A DNA stretch of 7,827 nt, from positions 1 through 7,827 of the forward strand of contig JAJBTG010000118.1 in NCBI GenBank assembly GCA_020860985.1, given 5' to 3'. This DNA is from Oscillospiraceae bacterium (lineage in GTDB: Bacteria; Bacillota; Clostridia; UBA1381). A model generated the notes under the pieces. The model had not been told where the DNA came from. It did not search any database and worked only from the letters and a program-made list of their open reading frames with translations. Each line of letters starts with the position of its first letter. Positions within the stretch are counted from its first letter, which is position 1. Below are positions 1 to 7,827 of this stretch, in pieces. Position numbers and translations under genes: made by a program.

Positions 1-62
1 GTATTAAAAAAATTGTCGGAAAACACACTTTGCTTATTACAATGATGAGGTGATTAAAAGAA
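1..62 (+). other. Leader upstream of rpoB, no identifiable gene
   Basis: This short A/T-rich stretch leads into rpoB. Two forward frames are open from the left edge, one ending at TGA 43-45 and one at TGA 51-53, but neither peptide resembles the end of ribosomal protein L7/L12, the usual upstream neighbour of rpoB. I see no convincing promoter or terminator hairpin. The most likely reading is the rplL-rpoB type spacer of a longer transcript that starts outside the window; this is inference from the usual gene order, since no upstream gene is visible. Confidence 0.5.
47..54 (+). promoter_or_regulatory. Ribosome binding site of rpoB
   Basis: GAGGTGAT lies 8 bases before the ATG at 63 and pairs well with the 3' end of 16S rRNA. 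The in-frame TGA at 51-53 sits inside this site, so no longer in-frame start is possible, which fixes the rpoB start at 63. Confidence 0.9.
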
Positions 63-3000
63 ATGGTGCACGAGGTAGAAGTAGGAAAAAATACCCGTCT
101 GAGCTACTCCAAAATTAAAGAGGTTTTGGATATGCCGAATCTGATTGAGGTGCAGAAAAACTCGTACAAGTGGTTTCTTGAGGAAGGTTTAAAGGAAGTA
201 TTTAAGGATATTTCTCCTATAACCGACCATGCGGGAAAGCTTGTTCTTGAATTTTTCGATTACCATCTCGATTACAATTCAAAATATTCCGTTGAGGAAT
301 GTAAGGAAAGGGACGCGAAATACGCAGCTCCCTTAAAGGTAAGCGTAAGACTTATCAATACCGAAACAGGTGAAATAAAGGAACAGGAAATCTTTATGGG
401 AGATTTTCTGCTGATGACGGAGCAGGGCACATTTATTATAAACGGTGCGGAACGTGTTATAGTAAGTCAGCTTGTTCGTTCACCGGGTATATATTATGAG
501 TTTGAACGTGACAAAACAGGTAAGCCGCTTTATAAATCCACCGTAATTCCTTACCGCGGCGCATGGCTCGAATACGAAACGGATTCCAACGATGTTTTTT
601 CAATAAGAATTGACAGAACAAGAAAGCTTCCGGTAACCGTATTTTTAAGAGCAATGGGACTTGGCTCAAACGCGGAAATTATAGATATGTTCGGCGAGGA
701 TGTAAGAATACTCGCAACATTTGAAAAGGACGCCACTACCTCAAGCGATGAGGGCTTGCTTGAAATTTATAAAAGACTTCGTCCCGGAGAGCCTCTTAAC
801 GTAGAAAACGCGAGATCGCTTTTGATGAATATGTTCTTTAATCCGAAGCGTTATGATTTGGCTCATGTTGGACGATATAAATTCAATAAGAAGCTTGCGA
901 TTTCCGCAAGAATAAAAAATAAGATACTTGCCGAAACGGTTGTAGATCCAAGAACCGGAGAAATTTTAGCAAACGCCGGCGACACTGTAAGCGCCGAAAC
1001 AGCTAAAAAAATAGAGAGAGCCGGAGTAAATAAAGTAGAGCTTTTAATAGAGGAAAATAAGGTAAGAGTATTTTCAAACGATATGGTTTACCTTTCGGAA
1101 TATGTTGACTTTGATGTAAGCGATATAAAAGCCGATAAGGTAAGACGCTCCGTATTGGAGGAAATTCTTGAAAATGCGGAAACGGACGAGGAAGCAAAAA
1201 AGCAGATTGAGCTTCGTATGGACGAGCTGAGTCCCAAGCATATCACGATTGACGATATGTTTGCTTCCGTAAACTACTGCATAAATCTTGCCAACGGTAC
1301 AGGCTCAATCGACGATATTGACCATTTAGGAAACCGTCGTTTACGCTGTGTCGGAGAGCTGCTTCAGAATCAGTTCAGAATAGGTCTTGCGCGTATGGAG
1401 AGAACGGTGCGCGAGAGAATGTCGGTTCAGGAGCTTGAAATTATTACGCCATCATCATTGATAAATATACGTCCGATTATAGCTACGATAAATGAATTTT
1501 TCGGTTCGTCGCAGCTTTCACAGTTTATGGACCAGCCGAACCCTCTTGCGGAGCTTCGTCATAAGAGAAGAATTTCCGCGTTGGGTCCGGGAGGCTTGTC
1601 GAGAGAAAGAGCCGGATTTGAGGTTCGTGACGTTCACTATTCTCACTACGGAAGAATGTGTCCCATAGAAACTCCGGAAGGTCCGAATATCGGTCTTATT
1701 ACATCTCTTGCGACATTCGCGAGAATTAATGAATACGGCTTTATTGAGGCTCCTTATCATAAGGTTGATAAAGCTACGGGATGCGTAACGGATGAAATAG
1801 TTTATATGACTGCCGATACCGAGGATGACTATACTGTAGCGCAGGCTAACGAGCCTCTTGACGAGGAAGGACGCTTTATCGATTACAGAGTTTCGGCGCG
1901 TTACCGCGATGAGATTATAGAGGTTGAGCCTGAAAGAATAGATTACATGGATGTTTCGCCAAGACAGCTCGTTTCGGTTGTTACGGCTTGTATTCCGTTC
2001 CTTGAAAACGATGACGCTAACCGAGCGCTGATGGGTTCAAATATGCAGTGTCAGGCGGTTCCGCTTTTGACTACCGATTCGCCGATAGTCGGAACTGGTA
2101 TTGAACATAAGATTGCAAAGGACAGCGGCAGCGCCGTTCTTGCAAAGGAGGACGGCGTAGTTGAAAAGGTTGCTTCCGACCTTATAGTAATTAAGGGCGA
2201 CAGCGGAATAAAGCATACCCATAAGCTTATAAAATTCACACGTTCAAATCAGAGTTGTTGTATTAACCAAAGACCTATCGTTGTTGAGGGCGAAAGAGTT
2301 AAGAAGGACGATATAATCGCGGACGGTCCGGCTATGGATAACGGCGAGCTTGCGCTCGGTAAGAATATCCTTATCGGATTTATGACCTGGGAGGGTTATA
2401 ACTACGAGGACGCTGTTCTTATAAGCGAGGAGCTTGTTAAAAACGATGTGTTCACGTCTATTCATATAGAGGAATATGAGTGCGAGGCAAGAGATACTAA
2501 GCTTGGCGCGGAGGAAATAACAAGGGATATTCCGAATGTTTCCGAGGACGCAATGAAAAATCTTGATGGGCAGGGTATCATAAGAATAGGCGCGGAGGTT
2601 CATTCGGGCGATATTCTTGTAGGTAAGGTTACGCCTAAGGGCGAAACGGAGCTTACGGCTGAGGAAAGACTTCTCCGCGCGATTTTCGGCGAGAAGGCAA
2701 GAGAGGTAAGAGATACCTCATTGAGAGTTCCTCACGGCGAGCAGGGTATTATTGTCGATGTTAAGAAGTTTACACGTGAAAACGGCGATGAGCTTTCGCC
2801 GGGAGTAAACCAGGTTGTATGCTGCTATATAGCTCAGAAGAGAAAAATTTCCGTCGGAGATAAGATGGCGGGACGTCACGGTAATAAGGGTGTCGTTTCG
2901 AGAGTTTTGCCGCAGGAGGATATGCCGTTCCTTGAAGACGGTACTCCGCTTCAGATTGTGCTTAACCCCTTGGGTGTACCTTCGCGTATGAATATCGGAC

Positions 3001-3863
3001 AGGTACTTGAAATGCATTTGGGCTACGCTTACAGATGCTTAAGCTTAAAGACGAGAGAAGAGCTTGAAAATACAATAATAGACGATAATTTCAGAGAGAA
3101 TATTCTTTCCGCTTACGACCATAAGCGTCCGGACAGATTTATAAAGCTGGCAACTCCTGTATTTGACGGCGCGCAGGACGAGGACTTAAAGCTTGCGTTT
3201 AAAGAAGCGGGTCTTAAGGATACGTTTAAGTCAACCGTTTATGACGGAAGAACGGGCGAAAAGTTTGATAATGACGTAACGGTTGGCGTCATGTATTATC
3301 TGAAGCTGCATCACCTTGTCGATGATAAAATTCATGCTCGTTCGACGGGTCCGTATTCACTTGTTACGCAGCAGCCTCTGGGCGGTAAAGCTCAGTTCGG
3401 CGGACAGCGTTTCGGTGAAATGGAAGTATGGGCGCTTGAGGCTTACGGCGCCGCGTATACATTGCAGGAAATATTAACCGTAAAGTCGGATGATATAGTA
3501 GGACGTGTAAAAACCTATGAAGCTATTGTAAAGGGAGAAAATATTCCGAAATCGGGTACACCGGAAGCCTTTAAGGTATTGGTTAAGGAATTGCAGTCAT
3601 TAGCGCTGGATATCAGAATTTTAAATCACAATATGGAGGAAATCGACCTTGACGCGTCGTTTGACGACGATGATGATAACGATGTTGTTGAGAGTGATGA
3701 TTTGATGGTTACCATGGAGGACCGCGACGGTATTACAGATCAGCTTGACGAGGATAATCTCGATGACGCGAACATGGTTTTTGATGATGAATTTGACAGT
3801 GATTACAACGACGACATCGAGGACGAAAATACCGAAAGTTTTGAAGATGACGATGATTTTTAA
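63..3863 (+). CDS. rpoB: DNA-directed RNA polymerase subunit beta
   Basis: This is the beta subunit of the core RNA polymerase (alpha2, beta, beta-prime, omega), which forms one side of the main channel and much of the active centre in the cytoplasm. The 1266-residue product opens with a clostridial-type N-terminus ([20 protein letters not shown]), followed by protrusion and lobe to about residue 480 and the rifampicin/fork region at 480-550 with its [14 protein letters not shown] motif (533-546). The hybrid-binding core carries [12 protein letters not shown], with K934 and K942 matching E. coli K1065 and K1073. H1091 in KIHARSTG matches E. coli H1237. The C-terminal clamp element has [20 protein letters not shown]. 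The E. coli SI1 and SI2 inserts are missing, as in Firmicutes. The protein is about 70 residues longer than B. subtilis beta (1193 aa), accounted for by an acidic tail after residue 1187. The gene ends in TAA followed at once by an in-frame TAG and is co-directional with rpoC. No frameshift or missing catalytic residue was seen. Confidence 0.99.
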   Translation: MVHEVEVGKNTRLSYSKIKEVLDMPNLIEVQKNSYKWFLEEGLKEVFKDISPITDHAGKLVLEFFDYHLDYNSKYSVEECKERDAKYAAPLKVSVRLINTETGEIKEQEIFMGDFLLMTEQGTFIINGAERVIVSQLVRSPGIYYEFERDKTGKPLYKSTVIPYRGAWLEYETDSNDVFSIRIDRTRKLPVTVFLRAMGLGSNAEIIDMFGEDVRILATFEKDATTSSDEGLLEIYKRLRPGEPLNVENARSLLMNMFFNPKRYDLAHVGRYKFNKKLAISARIKNKILAETVVDPRTGEILANAGDTVSAETAKKIERAGVNKVELLIEENKVRVFSNDMVYLSEYVDFDVSDIKADKVRRSVLEEILENAETDEEAKKQIELRMDELSPKHITIDDMFASVNYCINLANGTGSIDDIDHLGNRRLRCVGELLQNQFRIGLARMERTVRERMSVQELEIITPSSLINIRPIIATINEFFGSSQLSQFMDQPNPLAELRHKRRISALGPGGLSRERAGFEVRDVHYSHYGRMCPIETPEGPNIGLITSLATFARINEYGFIEAPYHKVDKATGCVTDEIVYMTADTEDDYTVAQANEPLDEEGRFIDYRVSARYRDEIIEVEPERIDYMDVSPRQLVSVVTACIPFLENDDANRALMGSNMQCQAVPLLTTDSPIVGTGIEHKIAKDSGSAVLAKEDGVVEKVASDLIVIKGDSGIKHTHKLIKFTRSNQSCCINQRPIVVEGERVKKDDIIADGPAMDNGELALGKNILIGFMTWEGYNYEDAVLISEELVKNDVFTSIHIEEYECEARDTKLGAEEITRDIPNVSEDAMKNLDGQGIIRIGAEVHSGDILVGKVTPKGETELTAEERLLRAIFGEKAREVRDTSLRVPHGEQGIIVDVKKFTRENGDELSPGVNQVVCCYIAQKRKISVGDKMAGRHGNKGVVSRVLPQEDMPFLEDGTPLQIVLNPLGVPSRMNIGQVLEMHLGYAYRCLSLKTREELENTIIDDNFRENILSAYDHKRPDRFIKLATPVFDGAQDEDLKLAFKEAGLKDTFKSTVYDGRTGEKFDNDVTVGVMYYLKLHHLVDDKIHARSTGPYSLVTQQPLGGKAQFGGQRFGEMEVWALEAYGAAYTLQEILTVKSDDIVGRVKTYEAIVKGENIPKSGTPEAFKVLVKELQSLALDIRILNHNMEEIDLDASFDDDDDNDVVESDDLMVTMEDRDGITDQLDEDNLDDANMVFDDEFDSDYNDDIEDENTESFEDDDDF
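1503..1583 (+). other. Rifampicin-resistance-determining region of rpoB
   Basis: Residues 481-507 match the E. coli cluster I (507-533) with a constant offset of 26. The main drug-contact positions keep the sensitive-type residues: Q487, F488, D490, H500, R503, S505 and L507 (E. coli Q513, F514, D516, H526, R529, S531, L533), and I546 matches I572. Two positions differ from E. coli in a way worth noting: P492 in place of N518 and R499 in place of T525. On contact residues alone the enzyme would be expected to bind rifampicin, but the effect of R499, next to H500, cannot be judged from sequence. Confidence 0.93.
3624..3860 (+). other. Acidic C-terminal tail of RpoB
   Basis: Residues 1188-1266 follow the last conserved beta segment (ending LALDIRIL) and lie beyond the end of the E. 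coli-like core. By hand count 38 of 79 residues are Asp or Glu, against a single Arg and a single His. A loose motif of an aromatic followed by acids recurs (SFDDDDD, VFDDEF, SFEDDDD). The composition predicts a disordered, highly negative extension. Clostridial beta subunits often have some acidic extension, so the presence of a tail is not unique; its length and charge are notable. No function can be read from it directly. Confidence 0.85.
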
Positions 3864-3882
3864 TAGGAATTGAATATTACAT

Positions 3883-3888
3883 GGAGGT
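3883..3888 (+). promoter_or_regulatory. Ribosome binding site of rpoC
   Basis: GGAGGT lies 6 bases before the rpoC ATG at 3895, inside the 31-base gap after the rpoB stop. The gap shows neither a terminator hairpin nor a promoter, which supports co-transcription of rpoB and rpoC. The ATG at 3881 overlapping this site is out of frame with rpoC and reaches a stop after six codons. Confidence 0.93.
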
Positions 3889-3894
3889 TTTTAA

Positions 3895-6800
3895 ATGTTA
3901 GAATTTAATAGCTTTGAAGCAATAAAAATCGGCTTGGCATCTCCCGAGACTATTAAAAATTGGTCATACGGAGAAGTATTAAAACCAGAAACTATAAATT
4001 ACCGTACATTAAAGCCCGAAAAGGACGGATTGTTTTGTGAAAAGATTTTCGGTCCTACAAAGGACTGGGAATGTCACTGCGGTAAATATAAAAAGATAAG
4101 ATTTAAAGGCAAGGTCTGCGAGCGCTGCGGCGTTGAAGTTACAAAGTCAAAGGTGCGCCGCGAGAGAATGGGTCATATAGAGCTTGCTACTCCGGTTTCG
4201 CATATATGGTACTTTAAGGGAGTTCTCTCGTCCATGGGTCTTATTCTTGATTTGTCGCCGAGACAGCTTGAAAAAGTATTGTACTTTGCGTCATATATTG
4301 TAACAGATCCGGGACGTTCAAATTTGATGCAAAACCAGATTTTATCGGAGAGAGAATACCGCGAAGCGTATGAAAAATACGGCGATACCTTTAAGGCGGG
4401 TATGGGAGCGGAGTCAATTAAAACTCTTCTTGAAAGAATAAATCTCGAGGAGCTTTCGGCTGAATTAAAGGAAGAGCTTGAGGCTTCACAGGGACAGAAA
4501 AAGGCGAGAATAATAAAGCGTCTTGAAATTGTGGAAGCGTTCAGAATTTCCGGAAACCGCCCCGAATGGATGATTTTGACAATAGTTCCGGTAATTCCTC
4601 CGGAGCTGCGTCCTATGGTGCAGTTGGACGGCGGACGTTTTGCGACGAGCGACCTTAACGACCTTTACAGACGAGTTATAAACAGAAATAACCGTTTGAA
4701 AAGACTTCTTGAATTGGGTGCTCCCGATATAATTATCAGGAATGAAAAGCGTATGCTTCAGGAGGCGGTGGACGCGCTTATAAACAACGGCCGCCGCGGA
4801 AGAACGGTTACGGGTCCCGGAAACAGACCGCTTAAGTCACTTTCGGATATGCTCAAGGGTAAGCAGGGACGTTTCCGTCAGAATCTTCTCGGTAAGCGTG
4901 TTGACTATTCGGGACGTAGTGTTATCGTCGTAGGACCGGAATTGAAGATTTATCAATGCGGACTTCCTAAGGAAATGGCAATCGAGCTTTTCAAGCCGTT
5001 TGTTATGAAGGAGCTTGTATCGCGCGGACTCGCGCATAATATAAAGAGCGCAAAAAGAATGGTTGAGAGAACAAAGCCGGAGGTTTGGGACGTTCTTGAG
5101 GACGTTATTAAGGAGCATCCTGTTCTTCTGAACCGTGCGCCTACTCTTCACAGACTCGGTATTCAGGCGTTTGAACCAAGACTTGTTGAGGGCAGAGCGC
5201 TAAAGCTGCACCCGCTTGTATGTACGGCTTACAACGCCGACTTCGACGGCGACCAGATGGCTGTCCATGTACCGCTGTCGCCGGAGGCTCAGGCGGAGGC
5301 AAGATTCCTTATGCTGTCGGCGAACAACCTGTTAAAGCCGCAGGACGGACATCCCGTAACGGTTCCTACGCAGGATATGATTTTGGGTTCCTATTATCTG
5401 ACGCTTGTTAAGGAGCATTATGATAGGATTATAGATACTCTTCTCAATGATGAAGCGAAGCTTGGACTTTTAAGAGATAAACTTGCAGAGATGGATGAGG
5501 AGGAGAACTTCATAATCTATAATGAGGAGGAACCCGTAAAGAGCTTTACCGATTTGGAGGAAGCTTTAAGATATGTGCGTGAGCTTCCGGAGGTTGCTAT
5601 GAATGAAACCGAAATTCACGGCAATCCCATTACTCTTGTAATGCCGGAAAAAACCTTGAAAATTTCATTAAAGAAGCTTATTTCAGAGGTTAAGGCTCTT
5701 GTTACAAAGAAATATATTTCATTTGATGAAGCAATACTTGCTTATGAAAATAAGGAGGTTACTCTTCATGAAAGAATTAAGGTCGAGGTTACAAGGAATA
5801 TCAGCGGAAAGCAGGTTTCAAAGCTTGTGGACGCAACTGTCGGACGTATAATATTCAACAATAATATTCCGCAAAATTTGGGATATGTTGACAGGGACAC
5901 AAATCCGTTTGACCTTGAGGTAGACTTTATCGTAGAGAAAAAGCAGCTCGGAAAAATCATAGACCGCTGCATCAGAATTTACGGTACATCGGAAACTGCC
6001 GATGTTCTTGACAAAATTAAGGCTACGGGCTATAAGTATTCGACAAAGGGAGCTATAACGGTTGCCGTTTCCGATATTCATGTGCCGGAGCAGAAAAAGG
6101 AAATCCTTGAACGTGCCGAAAAAGAAGTAGAAGGCATTATGCAGAAATATCGTTTTGGTTTGCTGACAAACGAGGAGCGTTATCAGCAGGTAATCAAAAT
6201 TTGGGCAAAGGCTTCTTCGGACGTTACCGACGCCATGATGAAGCATCTCGGTGAATTTAATCCGATATTTATGATGGCTGACTCCGGTGCTCGAGGCAGT
6301 GTAAACCAGATTCGTCAGCTTGCCGCAATGCGCGGACTTATGGCGGATACGCAGGGAAGAACCGTTGAAATTCCTATACGTGCTAACTTCCGTGAGGGTC
6401 TTAATGTACTTGAGTACTTTATTTCCTCACATGGTGCGCGTAAGGGTCTTACCGATACGGCGCTCAGAACCGCCGACTCGGGTTATCTTACACGTCGTCT
6501 TGTCGATGTATCGCAGGATATTATTGTTCGTGAGATAGACTGCGGCACCGATGAGGGTGAATGGGTAACGGAGATTACCGACGGCAAGGAAAGTATAGAG
6601 CCGCTTTATGACCGTATTGTAGGACGTACAGTAATGGAGGATATTATCCATCCCGAAACGGGAAAAATTTTGGCAAGGGGCGGAGAGCTTATTTCCGATA
6701 CGCAGGCTATGGATATTATAAACGCGGGTATAACAAAGGTATATATAAGAAGCGTTCTTACTTGTAAGTCGAAGATAGGTGTATGCGCTAAGTGCTACGG

Positions 6801-7710
6801 AACAAACCTTGCTACGGGCGAGCTTGTAAATGTCGGAGAAGCTGTCGGCATCATAGCGGCGCAGTCGATAGGTGAGCCGGGTACTCAGCTTACAATGCGT
6901 ACATTCCACGCTGGCGGCGTTGCTTCCAGCAACGATATTACACAGGGTTTGCCCCGTGTTGAGGAATTGTTTGAAGCAAGACGTCCTAAGGGTGTCGCGA
7001 TAATTTCGGAAATAGGCGGCGTTGTTACCGTAAGCGAATCGAAGCATAAGCGCGAGGTTACCGTAACAAACGACGCGGCCGCAGAATCAAAGACCTATAC
7101 TATTCCGTACGGCTTAAGCATAAAGGTTCATGACGGCGATATTATAGAGGCGGGCGATGAACTGACCGCAGGTTCTGTCAATCCGAACGATTTGCTGCAT
7201 ATCAAGGGTCCGCACGCGGTTCAGGTATATATCGCGCGTGAGGTTCAGAGAACATACCGTATGCAGGGTGTTGATATTAACGATAAGCACGTCGAGGTTA
7301 TTACTCGTCAGATGCTCCGTAAGGTTCGCGTTGAGGACGCGGGGGATACTGATTTGCTGATAGGAGCGCTTATAGATATATTTGAGCTTGACGAGGCTAA
7401 TAAGCTTCTTGATGAGAGAGCAAAGCAGGATCCGGATTATGTTCCGAATTATGCTACACATTCGCCGGTATTGCTGGGTATAACAAAGGCGGCTCTTGCT
7501 ACCGAATCATGGCTTTCGGCGGCATCATTCCAGGAAACCACAAAGGTTCTTACCGATGCGGCTATTAAGAGCAAGGTAGATCCGCTTCTCGGTATTAAGG
7601 AAAATGTTATTATAGGTAAGCTTATTCCCGCGGGAACGGGCATGAGTATGTATAAGAACATAAATATTACCGTGGACGGCAACGAAATTCCGAACGAGGA
7701 ATGTGAATAA
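3895..7710 (+). CDS. rpoC: DNA-directed RNA polymerase subunit beta-prime
   Basis: This is the catalytic beta-prime subunit, which chelates the active-site magnesium and forms the clamp. The 1271-residue product has, in order: an N-terminal zinc site (C60, C62, C75, C78); the switch/rudder region with [20 protein letters not shown] (322-341); the NADFDGD motif (447-453) with magnesium ligands D449, D451 and D453; the bridge helix region from about 846 ([20 protein letters not shown]); the second zinc site (C883, C957, C964, C967); and the trigger loop with M1001 and H1005 (E. coli M932, H936). The trigger loop runs directly into [20 protein letters not shown], so the E. coli SI3 insert is absent. 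The protein is about 70 residues longer than B. subtilis beta-prime (1199 aa), mainly because of an extra segment around residues 506-605. Start choice rests on the strong ribosome binding site and the family-typical [18 protein letters not shown] beginning. It is the last gene before the operon terminator and shows no sign of damage. Confidence 0.99.
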   Translation: MLEFNSFEAIKIGLASPETIKNWSYGEVLKPETINYRTLKPEKDGLFCEKIFGPTKDWECHCGKYKKIRFKGKVCERCGVEVTKSKVRRERMGHIELATPVSHIWYFKGVLSSMGLILDLSPRQLEKVLYFASYIVTDPGRSNLMQNQILSEREYREAYEKYGDTFKAGMGAESIKTLLERINLEELSAELKEELEASQGQKKARIIKRLEIVEAFRISGNRPEWMILTIVPVIPPELRPMVQLDGGRFATSDLNDLYRRVINRNNRLKRLLELGAPDIIIRNEKRMLQEAVDALINNGRRGRTVTGPGNRPLKSLSDMLKGKQGRFRQNLLGKRVDYSGRSVIVVGPELKIYQCGLPKEMAIELFKPFVMKELVSRGLAHNIKSAKRMVERTKPEVWDVLEDVIKEHPVLLNRAPTLHRLGIQAFEPRLVEGRALKLHPLVCTAYNADFDGDQMAVHVPLSPEAQAEARFLMLSANNLLKPQDGHPVTVPTQDMILGSYYLTLVKEHYDRIIDTLLNDEAKLGLLRDKLAEMDEEENFIIYNEEEPVKSFTDLEEALRYVRELPEVAMNETEIHGNPITLVMPEKTLKISLKKLISEVKALVTKKYISFDEAILAYENKEVTLHERIKVEVTRNISGKQVSKLVDATVGRIIFNNNIPQNLGYVDRDTNPFDLEVDFIVEKKQLGKIIDRCIRIYGTSETADVLDKIKATGYKYSTKGAITVAVSDIHVPEQKKEILERAEKEVEGIMQKYRFGLLTNEERYQQVIKIWAKASSDVTDAMMKHLGEFNPIFMMADSGARGSVNQIRQLAAMRGLMADTQGRTVEIPIRANFREGLNVLEYFISSHGARKGLTDTALRTADSGYLTRRLVDVSQDIIVREIDCGTDEGEWVTEITDGKESIEPLYDRIVGRTVMEDIIHPETGKILARGGELISDTQAMDIINAGITKVYIRSVLTCKSKIGVCAKCYGTNLATGELVNVGEAVGIIAAQSIGEPGTQLTMRTFHAGGVASSNDITQGLPRVEELFEARRPKGVAIISEIGGVVTVSESKHKREVTVTNDAAAESKTYTIPYGLSIKVHDGDIIEAGDELTAGSVNPNDLLHIKGPHAVQVYIAREVQRTYRMQGVDINDKHVEVITRQMLRKVRVEDAGDTDLLIGALIDIFELDEANKLLDERAKQDPDYVPNYATHSPVLLGITKAALATESWLSAASFQETTKVLTDAAIKSKVDPLLGIKENVIIGKLIPAGTGMSMYKNINITVDGNEIPNEECE
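5233..5253 (+). other. Catalytic NADFDGD magnesium site of RpoC
   Basis: Codons 447-453 encode the invariant NADFDGD motif of multi-subunit RNA polymerases. D449, D451 and D453 hold the catalytic magnesium ion used for phosphodiester bond formation and for transcript cleavage. Confidence 0.98.
5410..5709 (+). other. Extra segment in RpoC downstream of the active site
   Basis: In B. subtilis and E. coli beta-prime (recalled, not aligned by program) the conserved SYYLTL-type strand is followed after roughly a dozen residues by a DEALLAYQN-type helix. Here the same two anchors, LTLV (502-505) and [11 protein letters not shown] (609-619), are about 100 residues apart. The segment between is charged and predicted largely helical, with acidic runs (MDEEEN, NEEEP) and a lysine-rich end. 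Hand-counted GC is about 39% over 5401-5700, compared with 50-60% in the three 60-base lines counted just upstream (5101-5160 and 5221-5340). The reading frame is continuous, so this is an in-frame domain-like insertion, not a misassembly by any sign I can see. It resembles no domain I recognise. Confidence 0.75.
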
Positions 7711-7720
7711 AAATTAAAAA

Positions 7721-7760
7721 AACCGTCGGCAAAATCATTTTTGCCGACGGTTCTTTTATT
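7721..7760 (+). terminator. Intrinsic terminator of the rpoBC operon, probably bidirectional
   Basis: A perfect 14-bp inverted repeat (7721-7734 with 7739-7752) encloses a 4-base loop TCAT and begins 10 bases after the rpoC stop. On the + strand it is followed by a T-rich tail, TTCTTTTATT. On the - strand the same hairpin is followed by an even better, longer tract (seven T, then AA and five T), so it can also serve transcription arriving from the right. Confidence 0.95.
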
Positions 7761-7827
7761 AAATCACTAAAATATGCGCCGTTTAGAAAACTCAAAATTA
7801 TTCAGGTTTATCCGCAAAGTATTTTAT
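7761..7827. other. Post-operon sequence; possible end of a convergent gene
   Basis: Nothing here is long enough to call a gene. On the - strand, the frame entering at 7827 reads nine sense codons (IKYFADKPE) to a TAA at 7800-7798, which would place a gene end about 45 bases from the bidirectional terminator. On the + strand, ATG 7774 opens a frame to the window edge (MRRLENSKLFRF...), but no ribosome binding site precedes it. The convergent reading fits the strong - strand T-tract better; the evidence is weak. Confidence 0.25.

Noticed and set aside
13..40. Possible promoter before rpoB (TTGTCG at 13-18 and TATTAC at 35-40, 16-base spacer)
   Set aside because: Each hexamer matches the consensus at only four of six positions, and the implied start of transcription would fall within the ribosome binding site.
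3..53. End of an upstream gene entering from the left edge (frame ending at TGA 51-53, or at TGA 43-45)
   Set aside because: Neither short peptide resembles the C-terminus of ribosomal protein L7/L12, and about 15 codons are too few to decide.
5220..5411. A 63-codon + strand frame inside rpoC
   Set aside because: It overlaps the NADFDGD catalytic region in another frame, has no ribosome binding site and encodes a Gly/Arg-rich shadow peptide.
6427..7047. A 206-codon open frame on the - strand, opposite rpoC
   Set aside because: It lies wholly antisense to highly conserved beta-prime sequence, including trigger-loop codons, and its product looks like a low-complexity shadow. The same holds for the - strand frames at 5818-6246, 4837-5151, 7114-7461 and 2244-2603.
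7774..7827. Start of a + strand gene at ATG 7774, open to the window edge
   Set aside because: There is no purine-rich ribosome binding site and no recognisable promoter after the terminator; 18 open codons are expected by chance.
1..7827. A hidden mobile element, CRISPR array, phage remnant, RNA gene or new multi-gene system
   Set aside because: More than 97% of the window is accounted for by two intact, conserved housekeeping genes. I saw no direct repeat arrays, transposase, tRNA-like fold or cargo genes.

Overview
The window is the rpoB-rpoC core of a bacterial RNA polymerase operon, almost all of it coding on the + strand. It encodes the beta and beta-prime subunits, which together form the catalytic centre, main channel and clamp of RNA polymerase. 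The organism looks like a Gram-positive member of the Clostridia, probably an uncultured gut-type lineage. Reasons: the beta and beta-prime N-termini are of the clostridial type, both genes have strong purine-rich ribosome binding sites, GC is moderate to low, and the large lineage inserts of E. coli RNAP (beta SI1 and SI2, beta-prime SI3 in the trigger loop) are absent. I cannot name the genus.

Layout: 1-62 is a short leader that ends in the rpoB ribosome binding site; no upstream gene can be identified in it. rpoB runs 63-3863 (1266 aa) and ends in an in-frame TAA-TAG pair. A 31-base gap holds the rpoC ribosome binding site. rpoC runs 3895-7710 (1271 aa). A perfect 14-bp hairpin with flanking T/A tracts follows 10 bases after the stop and closes the operon. 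The last 67 bases hold no confirmed gene, but the final 30 bases could be the 3' end of a gene converging from the right.

Both proteins look intact and functional: the beta active-site lysines, the beta-prime NADFDGD magnesium site, bridge helix, trigger loop and both four-cysteine zinc sites are present. This is an ordinary housekeeping locus and I found no new multi-gene system. The points that depart from the textbook enzyme are lineage elaborations: a roughly 100-residue insertion in beta-prime just downstream of the active site, a 79-residue strongly acidic C-terminal tail on beta, and an arginine inside the rifampicin cluster where threonine is usual. Comparisons with B. subtilis and E. 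coli were made from memory, not by a run alignment.
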